A stretch of 16,514 bases of DNA, from the NCBI GenBank assembly GCA_052389435.1, contig JBQTIB010000013.1, positions 1-16,514 on the forward strand. The letters are read 5' to 3'. Source of the DNA: JBQTKD01 sp052389435 (GTDB lineage: Bacteria > Actinomycetota > Actinomycetes > Sporichthyales > Sporichthyaceae). This document shows positions 10,033 through 16,514 of this stretch, piece by piece; the first letter of the stretch is position 1, and every line of letters starts with the position of its first letter. The translations under genes and the position numbers were made by a program. The notes below the pieces were generated by a model. That model was not told where the DNA came from. It searched no databases and saw nothing but the letters and a program-made list of their open reading frames with translations.

Positions 10033-10594
10033 GGTCCACCTCCAATCGGTCGCGCAGTCGTTCCAGACCCCGTCGAATGTGCGTCTTGACCGTGCCCAGT
10101 GGCAGGCCCAGCGCCTCGGCGATCTGCCGATGCGTCAGATCGTGCACGAAGGCCAGCGTAAGGATCTGCCGCGGCGGGTCGCCGAGCCGGTCGAGCTCGT
10201 CGGCCAGCAGCACCCGATCGACCGCCGAACCCGGGTCCAGCGGTGCGCCGTCGAGCAGCGACTCGGCGGTGCGCGGTTCGACGGGCGCGGCCCCGTTCAT
10301 CCGTACCGCGAGCAGGTCCGCGATGCGGTGGCGGGCGATGCCCAACAGCCAGGCGGCCGGCGAGCCCCGTCCCGGGTCGAACCCGGCCCGCCCCCGCCAG
10401 GCGGACACGAAGGTCTGCTGGACCACGTCCTCGGCGTCGGCGACGTTGCCGAGGCTGCGCAGCGCGACGGTGTGCACCAGGGCGCCGTGCCGGCGATAGA
10501 GCTCCGCGAAGCACGTCTCGTCCAGCACCGACCGCGTCGCGGTCCTCCCGTGCTGGTTCGACGAGGTGTCATCGGCGGGTGGCACGAAGCCCAC
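10019..10594 (-). CDS. ECF sigma factor, SigK-like (ECF19 type)
   Basis: The gene product is an alternative RNA polymerase sigma factor of about 191 residues. The sigma-2 region spans about 27-95 (FAELYRRHGALVHTVALRSLG, with DAEDVVQQTFVSAWR and AWLLGIARHRIADLL). The sigma-4 region spans about 137-186, with the helix-turn-helix LTHRQIAEALGLPLGTVKTH. A downstream RskA-like partner supports the SigK/ECF19 assignment. No typical ribosome-binding site is visible. GTG at 10594 is used here; GTG at 10585 or 10528 would also leave both domains intact. Only 41 bases separate it from the sortase A stop codon, so it is probably cotranscribed with cassette A and may drive cassette B. No obvious ECF -35/-10 pair common to both cassettes was found by eye. 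Confidence 0.9.
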   Translation of the reverse strand: MGFVPPADDTSSNQHGRTATRSVLDETCFAELYRRHGALVHTVALRSLGNVADAEDVVQQTFVSAWRGRAGFDPGRGSPAAWLLGIARHRIADLLAVRMNGAAPVEPRTAESLLDGAPLDPGSAVDRVLLADELDRLGDPPRQILTLAFVHDLTHRQIAEALGLPLGTVKTHIRRGLERLRDRLEVDRGTR

Positions 10595-10635
10595 GGTAGC
10601 CGTCGAAGCCGGCGACGGAGAGCGACTCGAGCAGG

Positions 10636-11325
10636 TCAGCCACGGGGCACCGCGGTAACGACGAGGTTGGCCGGGTACACGCCCCGCTCGCGGTCGAACG
10701 GCCCGGTGCAGGTGATGAGGGTGAGCACGGGCTCCCCCGTCGTGCGGAACGGGTCGGCGAGGTAGAGCTGTTCGCGGGCGAGCACCTCCAACGACCGCAC
10801 GACGAACGTCGTGGTGACGCCCGCCGCGTCGAGAACGGTCACCTCGGTGCCGGGCACCGCCCTGGACAGAGCCGCGAGCGGACCGAGTTCGCCGCCGGGC
10901 CGATCGAGGTGTCCGGCGACCACCGCCGAGCCCTCGGCGGAGCCCGGCCGCGCGCCGCCGGAGTACCACCCGACCCGCGTCGGATCGTCGGGGACCGCCA
11001 GGGCACCGTCCGGACGGGTGCCGACGGCGTCGACCGCCGCCACGATTCCCACCTCCGGCACCGCGATCGACACCGGACCGGGAGCGGCCGGGAGCGAGGC
11101 CTCGAGGCCGGTGGGCGACTGGGCGGACGGGGCCTGCACGGGCTGGAAAGCCTGAACGACGGCCGCCGGTGCCGTGCCGCCCGGTCCCGGCTCGGCGCCC
11201 GGTGTCGGCCACCAGGACGCCACGGTGAAAGCCAGGATTGCGGTGCAGCCGACCGCGGCCGTCGCCCAGGCCCACAGACCCCCGCCGCTGGAGGCGGCGG
11301 GGGCGTTCGTGGGGCGTTCGTCCAT
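10636..11325 (-). CDS. Class F-like sortase A
   Basis: The protein has 229 residues: a short cytoplasmic N-terminus, a membrane helix (about 17-37), a Pro/Ala/Gln-rich stalk to about 80, and a sortase barrel. The catalytic residues are His139 (VAGHLDRPGG), Cys206 (LTLITCTG) and Arg214 (DRERGVYPANLVV). It would cleave a sorting signal and transfer the protein to a cell-wall nucleophile outside the membrane. Its ATG at 11325 overlaps the TGA of DUF4397 protein A (TGATG), which implies translational coupling and a dedicated enzyme-substrate pair. It is closely similar to sortase B in the catalytic core (for example GHLDRPGGELGPLA in both), while the stalks differ. The sigma factor gene begins 41 bases downstream. 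Confidence 0.9.
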   Translation of the reverse strand: MDERPTNAPAASSGGGLWAWATAAVGCTAILAFTVASWWPTPGAEPGPGGTAPAAVVQAFQPVQAPSAQSPTGLEASLPAAPGPVSIAVPEVGIVAAVDAVGTRPDGALAVPDDPTRVGWYSGGARPGSAEGSAVVAGHLDRPGGELGPLAALSRAVPGTEVTVLDAAGVTTTFVVRSLEVLAREQLYLADPFRTTGEPVLTLITCTGPFDRERGVYPANLVVTAVPRG

Positions 11326-12146
11326 CACCGGCGGGCGGTGGCCATCTGACGGGCGGAGACGGCGAGCCCGGCCGCCGCGAGCGCCGCCAGCGCGATGCTC
11401 CACGGCGGGATCGCCGATCCGCCCGCGGATGGCCCGAACCCGGCGGGCACCGAGTTCGGGGTCCCGCCGAGGTCGAGGTTCTGCACCGCGAGGGAGAGGT
11501 TTTTCTTCTCGGCGCTGCCCCAGGCGTAGACGACGGTGCCCTTGCCCTCGGTGAGCGTCACGTCGGCGGGGCCGATCGCGACGGTGTCGGTGCCCGCGAG
11601 CACGACGTCGGCCGACACGGTCCCGGAGGCCAGCGCGGCGGAGGTCTGCTTCGGGTTGGTCAGCGCCTTGAACGCCGCCTCCTTGTTGGCGCGGACGTCC
11701 ACACTCGGCGCCGCCGCAACGTGACGGACCGTCAGGCGTCCCTTGCCGTCGCCGGCGTCGCTGAGGTCGTTGACGAAGGTGGTGAGCGCCGGCTTGCCGT
11801 CGGCGTCGAGGTGTGCGGCGATCGTGGCGTTGGCGCCCGCGGGCAGGGTGACGTTCTCGGTGATCGCCGGCTCGCCGTCGGGGCCCTCGCCGGCCGGGAA
11901 CACGTCGATGTCGTAGTCCCCGGCGGGAAGGTCGGTGGCGGGGGAGAAGTCCCCGGGTTCGAAGTCCGGGAGCAGCTTCTTGCCGTTGGCGTAGACGTCG
12001 ACGGTCAGGTCGGGGACACCGTGGAAGACGGTCACGGTGCCTTCGCCGGACTCGGCGGCGCCGGCCGGGGCGGCGAGGGTGGGGGCGAGCAGGACACCGG
12101 TGGTGGCGAGCAGCGCGGTGCAGCGGCGCAGCGGGGAGGCGGACAT
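11325..12146 (-). CDS. DUF4397 surface protein A, probable sortase substrate
   Basis: The 273-residue product has a signal peptide (SPLRRCTALLATTGVLL, AGAA cleavage near 31) and the same DUF4397 architecture as protein B (GTVTVFHGVPDLTVDVYANG near 37-55; RLTVRHVAAAPSVDVRAN near 137-154). The C-terminus has VPAGFGP (233-239), IPPWSI (246-251), a membrane segment of Ala/Leu, and the basic end ARQMATARR. Again no LPxTG or LAxTG is present. A GGAGG lies eight bases before the ATG at 12146. A GTGACC/GGTCAC palindrome sits about 78 bases upstream, overlapping the stop of the SRPBCC gene. It is the first gene of the cassette; sortase A overlaps its last base. The function of the folded part is unknown. 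Confidence 0.9.
   Translation of the reverse strand: MSASPLRRCTALLATTGVLLAPTLAAPAGAAESGEGTVTVFHGVPDLTVDVYANGKKLLPDFEPGDFSPATDLPAGDYDIDVFPAGEGPDGEPAITENVTLPAGANATIAAHLDADGKPALTTFVNDLSDAGDGKGRLTVRHVAAAPSVDVRANKEAAFKALTNPKQTSAALASGTVSADVVLAGTDTVAIGPADVTLTEGKGTVVYAWGSAEKKNLSLAVQNLDLGGTPNSVPAGFGPSAGGSAIPPWSIALAALAAAGLAVSARQMATARR
11512..11594 (-). repeat. Block nearly identical to 8500-8582
   Basis: This is the partner of the block in DUF4397 B. Exact runs of 35 bases (11512-11546) and 26 bases (11569-11594) are shared. The level of identity suggests a fairly recent duplication of the cassette or gene conversion between copies. Confidence 0.8.
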
Positions 12147-12222
12147 CGTGGTTCCTCCAGATCGGAAGCGGACTGTCGATACCCACTTCCGGTCGGGGGC
12201 CTCGTTTGGATTCAGCCTCGGC

Positions 12223-12238
12223 CGTGACCCCGGTCACA
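12223..12238. promoter_or_regulatory. CRP/FNR-type palindrome upstream of DUF4397 A
   Basis: Read on the minus strand this is TGTGA-CCGGGG-TCACG, with perfect GTGACC/GGTCAC arms (12224-12229 and 12232-12237). Its centre is about 85 bases upstream of the ATG at 12146. That nearly matches the offset (about 83) of the similar palindrome in front of DUF4397 B. It overlaps the stop codon of the SRPBCC gene. Confidence 0.45.
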
Positions 12239-12779
12239 CGGCGGTTCGCACCCTTTCTCGCAGCCCCGCCGCGAGGCCCGCGATCGTGAGCCAGTCGAAG
12301 GCCTCGCCCACGCTCGCGACCAGCCACTTGCGTTTGACCGGGCCCATTCGCAGCCGCAGGTGCACCCTGGTTCCGTCGACGGCGGGAGCGAGCACGATCG
12401 TCCAGGTCAGCAGCAGGTGGCTGCGCTCGGACTCGAAGACCAGTGCGCGGGGAGCGTCGATGGACACGACCGTCAGGGTTTCGTTGCGGCCGTAGTCCGG
12501 GACGACGTCGCCGACCGCGAGCGTCCATCGCGGATCGACGCGGCGGATCGCGCGGTTGCCCTTCGGCAGGAACCGCTCCACCCGGCGCGGCAGGTACCAG
12601 CCGGCGCGGCCCTTGCCCACCTGCACGAGCCACGGCCACACCTGCTCCGGCGTCGCCGCGAGGGTGAAGGCACGGTCCATGACGGCGTCGGGCTTCGCGA
12701 CGATCTCGTCTCCCGGCAACGCGGTGCGGACCTCGGCTGCGGTCGGGACCACCCACCGTCGGGTGAGGCGATGGATCAC
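12234..12779 (-). CDS. SRPBCC-fold (START/polyketide-cyclase-like) protein
   Basis: The gene encodes 181 residues from the GTG at 12779, which has a strong GGAGG seven bases upstream; the frame stays open to 12857, but that would run over the divergent gene's leader. The helix-grip pattern is recognisable: DRAFTLAATPEQVWPWLVQ near the start, GWYLPRRVERFLP, RALVFESERSHLLLTWTIVL, and the C-terminal helix. The family binds lipids and other hydrophobic ligands; no catalytic residue can be assigned. It is 87 bases upstream of DUF4397 A on the same strand and might be in the same transcript, although the palindrome at its end suggests a separate promoter for the cassette. It diverges from the gene at 12856. 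Confidence 0.8.
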   Translation of the reverse strand: MIHRLTRRWVVPTAAEVRTALPGDEIVAKPDAVMDRAFTLAATPEQVWPWLVQVGKGRAGWYLPRRVERFLPKGNRAIRRVDPRWTLAVGDVVPDYGRNETLTVVSIDAPRALVFESERSHLLLTWTIVLAPAVDGTRVHLRLRMGPVKRKWLVASVGEAFDWLTIAGLAAGLRERVRTAV

Positions 12780-12855
12780 GGCCGAACCTCCGGGGTTTCG
12801 CAGCCGAGGCGGTGTGCTTGGCTCGTCCGCGTTTCGATTTCGTGGGGGAGGACGC

Positions 12856-13302
12856 ATGGGTTTGTTCGGTACCTATCTACACGCGGATGGCGGTTGGTCG
12901 GAGATCGACCCGGAGAACCCGCCGGCCGAGCAGCCCGACGGTCCGTGGCTGATCCTCGACGTCTACGACAGCGACATCGGAACGATCCACTACGCCCCGT
13001 CCGGTTCCGCGACCGGCGAGGCCTTTCTCGGCTTCACCCCTCGCGTCTACTTCGAGAACCCGCACGCCTCGGCTCCCACGGACCGGCGCCTGGAAGCCGC
13101 GGGCCTCGCGCAGTGGGCGCAGGCCGTGACCGGCCGACCCGTCCTCGCGGACGTCGAGGCGTTCCTGGCCTGCGACGAACTCGAAGGCGACGACGACCTC
13201 GACCCGCAGGACGAGGCGGAGATCTTCGTGGAGGTGAAAGCCGCGCGCCTGTTCGCGGCGCTCGGGCTGCCGGCCCCGGAGGCGCTTACCGCGCGCCGAT
13301 GA
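12856..13302 (+). CDS. Uncharacterised acidic protein
   Basis: The predicted product is a 148-residue soluble protein that I do not recognise. It is strongly acidic toward the C-terminus (ELEGDDDLDPQDEAEIFVEV, about 112-132), has an aromatic-rich beta-looking N-terminus (MGLFGTYLHADGGWSEID; WLILDVYDSDIGTIHY; FLGFTPRVYFE), and ends in an Ala/Leu helix. The GGAGG four bases before the ATG at 12856 is convincing. It diverges from the SRPBCC gene (76-base gap) and its last 17 bases overlap the end of the opposing gene at 13286. No signal peptide is present. Nothing in the sequence indicates a function; an immunity or adaptor role would be speculation. Confidence 0.75.
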   Translation: MGLFGTYLHADGGWSEIDPENPPAEQPDGPWLILDVYDSDIGTIHYAPSGSATGEAFLGFTPRVYFENPHASAPTDRRLEAAGLAQWAQAVTGRPVLADVEAFLACDELEGDDDLDPQDEAEIFVEVKAARLFAALGLPAPEALTARR

Positions 13303-13627
13303 TCTCGAAGGCGTCGGCCACGTCCTTGGCGTAGGGCGAGGACTGCCAGCCCGTCGTGAGCTCGGTCCAGTCGCCGAGCACCGCGGTGGCGGCCTGGGCC
13401 CTCTCGTCGCCCGCCCCGTAGGTCAGCGCGAAGGTGAAGACGCGCCGATCGGCCGTCGCGACGACGCCGAACTCCCCGTTCGCCTCGTCCGGGAACAGCT
13501 GGGCGAGCACGTCGGCCTCGACGTTCACCCCGCGTGCGGGCAACAGCTCGCGCAGGCGGCGGAACAAGGGGTCCTTGGACGCCCGCAGCAGTTCGGTCAG
13601 TTCCTCGGCAACGCTCTCGTCGTCCAT
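13286..13627 (-). CDS. Uncharacterised small protein
   Basis: The predicted product has 113 residues and starts at ATG 13627. It begins with an acidic, Leu-rich helical segment (ESVAEELTELLRASKDPLFRRLRELL) and continues with a beta-rich region (EFGVVATADRRVFTFALTYG). It ends with the helical DVADAFEIIGAR. There are no Cys, membrane helices or known motifs. The gene overlaps the convergent gene at 12856 by 17 bases at the 3' ends. It lies 126 bases downstream of nucS on the same strand, separated by the symmetric repeat array. Coding bias is good; the function is unknown. Confidence 0.7.
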   Translation of the reverse strand: MDDESVAEELTELLRASKDPLFRRLRELLPARGVNVEADVLAQLFPDEANGEFGVVATADRRVFTFALTYGAGDERAQAATAVLGDWTELTTGWQSSPYAKDVADAFEIIGAR

Positions 13628-13656
13628 GACGCCATTCTCTCGCCGCTCTGGGATCG

Positions 13657-13738
13657 CGCTTCACTCGTCAGCGTGCCGCTCCACTCGTCGTGTGCCGGGG
13701 CGCAGAGCGAGTGCAGCGATACCCCAACGAGTGAAGCG
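13657..13738. repeat. Symmetric array of four CGCTnCACTCG units
   Basis: Two copies on the plus strand (13657-13668 and 13677-13688) and two on the minus strand (13707-13718 and 13727-13738) each read CGCTnCACTCGy. Spacing is exactly 20 bases within each pair, and the whole is symmetric about 13697/13698. The outer copies are perfect 12-base inverted repeats. Between nucS (upstream) and the gene at 13286 this could act as a terminator hairpin, a paired operator or a REP-like mobile palindrome. Confidence 0.7.
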
Positions 13739-13753
13739 GAGGTTGGGGTGGGG

Positions 13754-14413
13754 TTAGAAGAGGCGGCTGTCCGTGTCGTCGACACCGCGGAGGGCGTCGT
13801 AGTCCAGGACCACGCAGCGGATGCCTCGGTCCTCGGCCAGCACGCGCGCTTGCGGCTTGATCTCCTGGGCGGCGAAGACGCCAGTCACCGGGGCGAGCAG
13901 GGGGTCGCGGTTCATCAGGTCCAGGTAGCGGGTGAGCTGCTCGACGCCGTCGATGTCGCCGCGGCGCTTGATCTCCACCGCGACCGAGGCGCCGGCGGCG
14001 TCCTTGCACAGCAGGTCGACGGGGCCGATGGAGGTGGGGTACTCGCGGCGCACCACGCGCCAGCCGTCGCCGAAGACCTCGGCCTGTTCGGCCAGCAGAA
14101 TCTGCAGGTGCGCCTCGACGCCGTCCTTGATCAGGCCGGGGTCCACGCCGAGTTCGTGGGAGGAGTCGTGCAGGACCTCCTCGAGGTGGATTCGCAGCTC
14201 CTCGCCGGCCTTGTTCACCACCGTCCAGTCGTTGCCGTTATCCATGAGCGTGCAGGGCGGCGACATCCAGTTCAGCGGCTTGTAGGAGCCGCCGTCGGAA
14301 TGCACGAGCACCGAGCCGTCGGCTTTGACCAGCAACAGGCGAGTTGCCAGAGGGAGGTGGGCGGTCAGCCGCCCGACGTAGTCGACTCGGCACTTCGCAA
14401 TCACCAGGCGCAC
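13754..14413 (-). CDS. nucS: Endonuclease NucS (EndoMS), mismatch-specific
   Basis: This 219-residue protein is the actinobacterial/archaeal NucS nuclease, which cuts both strands at mismatches and provides non-canonical mismatch repair in bacteria that lack MutS-MutL. The N-terminal DNA-binding beta domain begins MRLVIAKCRVDYVGRL and includes SDGGSYKPLNWM. The RecB-like nuclease domain shows the catalytic set Glu124 (RREYP), Asp133 (GPVDLL), Glu147 and Lys149 (VEIKRRG). The last residues, DSRLF, fit the sliding-clamp-binding tail of the family. The start is GTG at 14413; the ribosome-binding site is weak, but the protein begins where family members do. It diverges from the 3-hydroxyacyl-CoA dehydrogenase gene over a 144-base gap. 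Length and motifs are typical. Confidence 0.96.
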   Translation of the reverse strand: MRLVIAKCRVDYVGRLTAHLPLATRLLLVKADGSVLVHSDGGSYKPLNWMSPPCTLMDNGNDWTVVNKAGEELRIHLEEVLHDSSHELGVDPGLIKDGVEAHLQILLAEQAEVFGDGWRVVRREYPTSIGPVDLLCKDAAGASVAVEIKRRGDIDGVEQLTRYLDLMNRDPLLAPVTGVFAAQEIKPQARVLAEDRGIRCVVLDYDALRGVDDTDSRLF

Positions 14414-14483
14414 CCGTCAACGGTACCGAGGTGGGGGAGGCGCAGCGGGGGTACCCGATCTGTGGCGGCGGTGGGCGGCGAAC

Positions 14484-14499
14484 CCTACTTGCCAGTAGG
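14484..14499. promoter_or_regulatory. TACT-N4-AGTA palindrome upstream of the dehydrogenase
   Basis: CCTACT and AGTAGG form perfect 6-base arms around TGCC, 58 bases before the GTG at 14558. The core TACT-N4-AGTA is the same as in the meaA upstream palindrome at 443-454. TAGGCT (14496-14501), a TAnnnT-type -10 candidate, overlaps its right arm, so binding would block polymerase. A looser GTG...CACA site (14503-14517) follows. Confidence 0.45.
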
Positions 14500-14557
14500 C
14501 TAGTGGTCTGGATCACAGCGGGCCCACGTGCGCGGGGCCACGGCACAGGGAGCAGCG

Positions 14558-16333
14558 GTGGAGTTTGCGAAGGTCGGCGTCATCGGGTTGGGCGTCATGG
14601 GGTCGGGCATCGTCGAGGTGCTGCTGCGCAGCGGCTTCGAGGTCACCGGCGTCGACGTCGACGACGCCGCGCTGATTCGCAGCCGGGCCATGGTCGAGGC
14701 CTCGATGGCCCGAGCGGTCACGAACGGCAAGCTCGAGGAGGCCGCGCGCGCCGACGCGCTCGGCCGCTTCAACCTCTACGCCGAGCCGAACGCCCTCGCC
14801 GGTTGCGACCTGGTGATCGAGGCCGTCACCGAGGACCTCGACCTCAAGCGCGCCGTGTTCGCCGACCTGGACAAGATCACCGGTCCGGGCGCCGTGCTCG
14901 CGACCAACACCTCCTCGCTCTCGGTCACCGAGATCTCCGTGGCGACGGGCAACCCGCGCCGCGTCGTCGGCCTGCACTTCTTCAATCCGGCGCCGATCGT
15001 CGGGTTCGTGGAGGTCGTGCGGACCCTGGTCACCGACGCCGAGGTGGTCGAGCGGGTCGTGGAGTTCACCCGGGCGCTGGGACAGACCCCGGTGGTGTGC
15101 GGGGACAAGGGCGGCTTCATCACCAACGCCCTGCTGGCCGGCTACCTCAACCATGCGGTGTCGATGTTCGAGTCGCACTACGCCACCCGCGAAGACATCG
15201 ACGCGGCCATGGTCTACGGCTGCGGCTACCCCATGGGACCGCTCGCGCTGATCGACCTCATCGGGCTGGACATCGTCTACGAAATCCTCAACACGATGTA
15301 CCTGCAGGGCCGTCGCCGCGTGCACGCCCCGGCGCCGATCCTCAAGCAGATGATCACCGCGGGCCTGACCGGACGCAAGTCCGGCCGCGGCTTCTACACC
15401 TACGCCGAACCCGGCGCGAAGGCCGTCGTCGCCGACGACCTGACGCCCAGTCAGGCCGAACAGCCGCAGCTTCGCCGCGAGACCGGGAAGGTCGGCGTGG
15501 TCGGCACCGGCACCATGGCGGCCGGCATCGTCGAGGTCTTCGCGAAGGCGGGCCACGAGGTGACGTTCGTCGCGCGGAGCAACGAGAAGATCGCCTCGGT
15601 CGTCACCGGCATCACCAAGTCCCTGGACAAGGCCATCCAGCGCGGAAAGCTGACCGAGGACAGGCGCGACGCGACCCTCGCCCTGGTCACCGGCACGACG
15701 AGCCTGGACGACCTAGCCAACGTGGACATCGTCGTCGAGGCCGTGGTGGAGGACCTCGCCGTCAAGACGGCGCTGTTCGCCGCGCTCGACGAGGTCGTGC
15801 GCCCGGGCGCCATCCTGGCGACCACCACCTCCAGCCTGCCGGTCATCGAGCTCGCGGCAGCGACCAGTCGGCCGAACGACGTCGTCGGCATGCACTTCTT
15901 CAACCCGGCCACGATCATGAAACTCGTCGAGGTCGTGCACACCGTCGCGACGGCGCCCGACGTCGTGGAGACCACGCGCGCGCTGTGCGCGAAGCTCGGC
16001 AAGGTCGCGGTGACCTGCGGAGACCGCGCGGGGTTCATCGTCAACGCGCTGCTGTTCCCGTACCTGAACGACGCGGTGAAGATGCTCGAGGCGCACTACG
16101 CGACGGCCGACGACATCGACCTCGCGATGAAGGAGGGCTGCCGCCTTCCGATGGGCCCGTTCGCGCTGCTGGACGTCGTGGGCCTGGACGTGTCCCTGGC
16201 GATCGAGCGGACGCTGTTCGCGGAATTCCACGAGCCCGCCTTCGCCCCCGCGCCCCTGCTGGAGCACCTGGTGACGGCGGGCTACCTCGGCCGCAAGACC
16301 GGCCGAGGCTTCCGCGACTACTCCAAGAAGTAG
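14558..16333 (+). CDS. Tandem-duplicated 3-hydroxyacyl-CoA dehydrogenase
   Basis: This 591-residue protein is two 3-hydroxybutyryl-CoA dehydrogenase (HBDH/FadB2-like) units in one chain. Each would oxidise or reduce 3-hydroxyacyl-CoA with NAD(P) in beta-oxidation or acetoacetyl-CoA metabolism. Unit 1 (about 1-295) has the dinucleotide motif GLGVMG at 10-15, then HFFNPAP with catalytic His140 and Glu152 (FVEVV), and CGDKGGFITN. Unit 2 (about 308-591) has GTGTMA at 316-321, HFFNPAT with His446 and Glu458, and CGDRAGFIVN. Both units end in GRKSGRGF or GRKTGRGF, so both look active. The GTG at 14558 follows AGGGAG at a 5-base gap; an upstream GTG at 14528 lacks such support. A strong hairpin follows the stop. 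It probably works with meaA-type acetyl-CoA assimilation, but this is inferred from pathway knowledge. Confidence 0.93.
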   Translation: MEFAKVGVIGLGVMGSGIVEVLLRSGFEVTGVDVDDAALIRSRAMVEASMARAVTNGKLEEAARADALGRFNLYAEPNALAGCDLVIEAVTEDLDLKRAVFADLDKITGPGAVLATNTSSLSVTEISVATGNPRRVVGLHFFNPAPIVGFVEVVRTLVTDAEVVERVVEFTRALGQTPVVCGDKGGFITNALLAGYLNHAVSMFESHYATREDIDAAMVYGCGYPMGPLALIDLIGLDIVYEILNTMYLQGRRRVHAPAPILKQMITAGLTGRKSGRGFYTYAEPGAKAVVADDLTPSQAEQPQLRRETGKVGVVGTGTMAAGIVEVFAKAGHEVTFVARSNEKIASVVTGITKSLDKAIQRGKLTEDRRDATLALVTGTTSLDDLANVDIVVEAVVEDLAVKTALFAALDEVVRPGAILATTTSSLPVIELAAATSRPNDVVGMHFFNPATIMKLVEVVHTVATAPDVVETTRALCAKLGKVAVTCGDRAGFIVNALLFPYLNDAVKMLEAHYATADDIDLAMKEGCRLPMGPFALLDVVGLDVSLAIERTLFAEFHEPAFAPAPLLEHLVTAGYLGRKTGRGFRDYSKK

Positions 16334-16339
16334 GCCCAA

Positions 16340-16381
16340 CGTCCGAACAGGTGCGCGCTATCGCGCGCACCTGTTCGGACG
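16340..16381 (+). terminator. Perfect 18-bp hairpin terminator
   Basis: Positions 16340-16357 and 16364-16381 are perfect inverted repeats around the loop CTATCG, starting six bases after the dehydrogenase stop codon. The stem is long and GC-rich, as common for actinobacterial terminators without a U-tract. The insertion sequence end follows about 11 bases later. Confidence 0.85.
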
Positions 16382-16392
16382 CAAGAGGCCTA

Positions 16393-16514
16393 GGGCGTGT
16401 CTCCTTATTCGAGTAGCCAGATGGTGATGGCTCGCAGGACGACGCCACCGCGGTAGGTGAGTGCGAGCTTGTCGTAGCGGGTGGCCAATCCTCGCCACTG
16501 CTTGAAAACGTTGA
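16393..16514 (-). mobile_element. End of an IS5-type insertion sequence (runs off the window)
   Basis: The outer end begins with GGGCGTGTCTCC at about 16393, preceded by CTAG or TA, a plausible target sequence for IS5-family elements of the IS427 type. It contains the 3' end of a transposase gene on the minus strand. The other end and the target duplication are outside the window, so the boundary is an estimate. Confidence 0.65.
16405..16514 (-). CDS. IS5-family transposase, C-terminal fragment (cut by the window end)
   Basis: The last 36 codons are visible, including FKQWRGLATRYDKLALTYR and ending IWLLE before TAA at 16405-16407. The sequence R-G-(I/L)-A-T-R-Y-D-K is the hallmark C-terminal part of IS5-family DDE transposases, just after the catalytic glutamate helix. 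The catalytic residues themselves lie beyond the edge, so activity cannot be judged. The gene is read toward the dehydrogenase terminator and is cut by the window, not evidently broken. Confidence 0.8.
   Translation of the reverse strand, partial: NVFKQWRGLATRYDKLALTYRGGVVLRAITIWLLE

Noticed and set aside
12780..12857. An N-terminal extension of the SRPBCC protein to ATG 12857
   Set aside because: The added residues are Pro/Arg-rich and cross the leader of the divergent gene, while the GTG at 12779 has a strong ribosome-binding site.
13657..13738. A CRISPR-like array, because of regularly spaced 12-mers
   Set aside because: There are only four short units, half of them inverted, with 8-18-base gaps and no spacer-repeat structure or cas genes.

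Overview
The window is a very GC-rich (about 70% G+C or more) chromosomal segment from an actinomycete (Actinomycetota). The evidence is strong third-position G/C bias, GTG and TTG starts, a NucS-type mismatch endonuclease, an ethylmalonyl-CoA-mutase-type (MeaA) B12 enzyme, class F-like sortases and a SigK/RskA-like sigma/anti-sigma pair. The sequence alone does not support a genus call.

Left part (1-4150): a small membrane protein (minus) diverges from meaA (plus), which is followed 13 bases later by an uncharacterised Cys-containing protein. A 353-base gene-free stretch holds two GTTGCAAC palindromes. A secreted Ig-like protein with an Asp/Tyr/Cys tail then converges on a large SWIM/SNF2 helicase, with a long hairpin between them.

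Centre (4147-12779, all minus strand): SNF2 helicase, then, in transcription order from the right, an SRPBCC protein, DUF4397 protein A, sortase A, ECF sigma factor, RskA-like anti-sigma factor, DUF4397 protein B and sortase B. The two DUF4397-sortase cassettes are paralogous and bracket the sigma/anti-sigma pair. Each DUF4397 protein has a signal peptide and a C-terminal 'membrane segment plus basic tail', like a sortase substrate, but no LPxTG or LAxTG. Instead both carry an identical VPAGFGP, then IPPWSI. Both cassettes also have a TGTGA-N6-TCAC-type palindrome 75-77 bases before the start codon. This is the most interesting part of the window: a candidate cell-surface system with a non-canonical sorting signal and its own regulator.

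Right part (12856-16514): two small uncharacterised genes with overlapping 3' ends, an 82-base symmetric array of four CGCTnCACTCG units, nucS (minus), and a divergent tandem-duplicated 3-hydroxyacyl-CoA dehydrogenase. The last ends in a perfect 18-bp hairpin, beside which lies the end of an IS5-type insertion sequence that runs off the window. The meaA and dehydrogenase promoter regions share a TACT-N4-AGTA palindrome. This suggests that the two acyl-CoA metabolism genes, 14 kb apart, answer to the same repressor.
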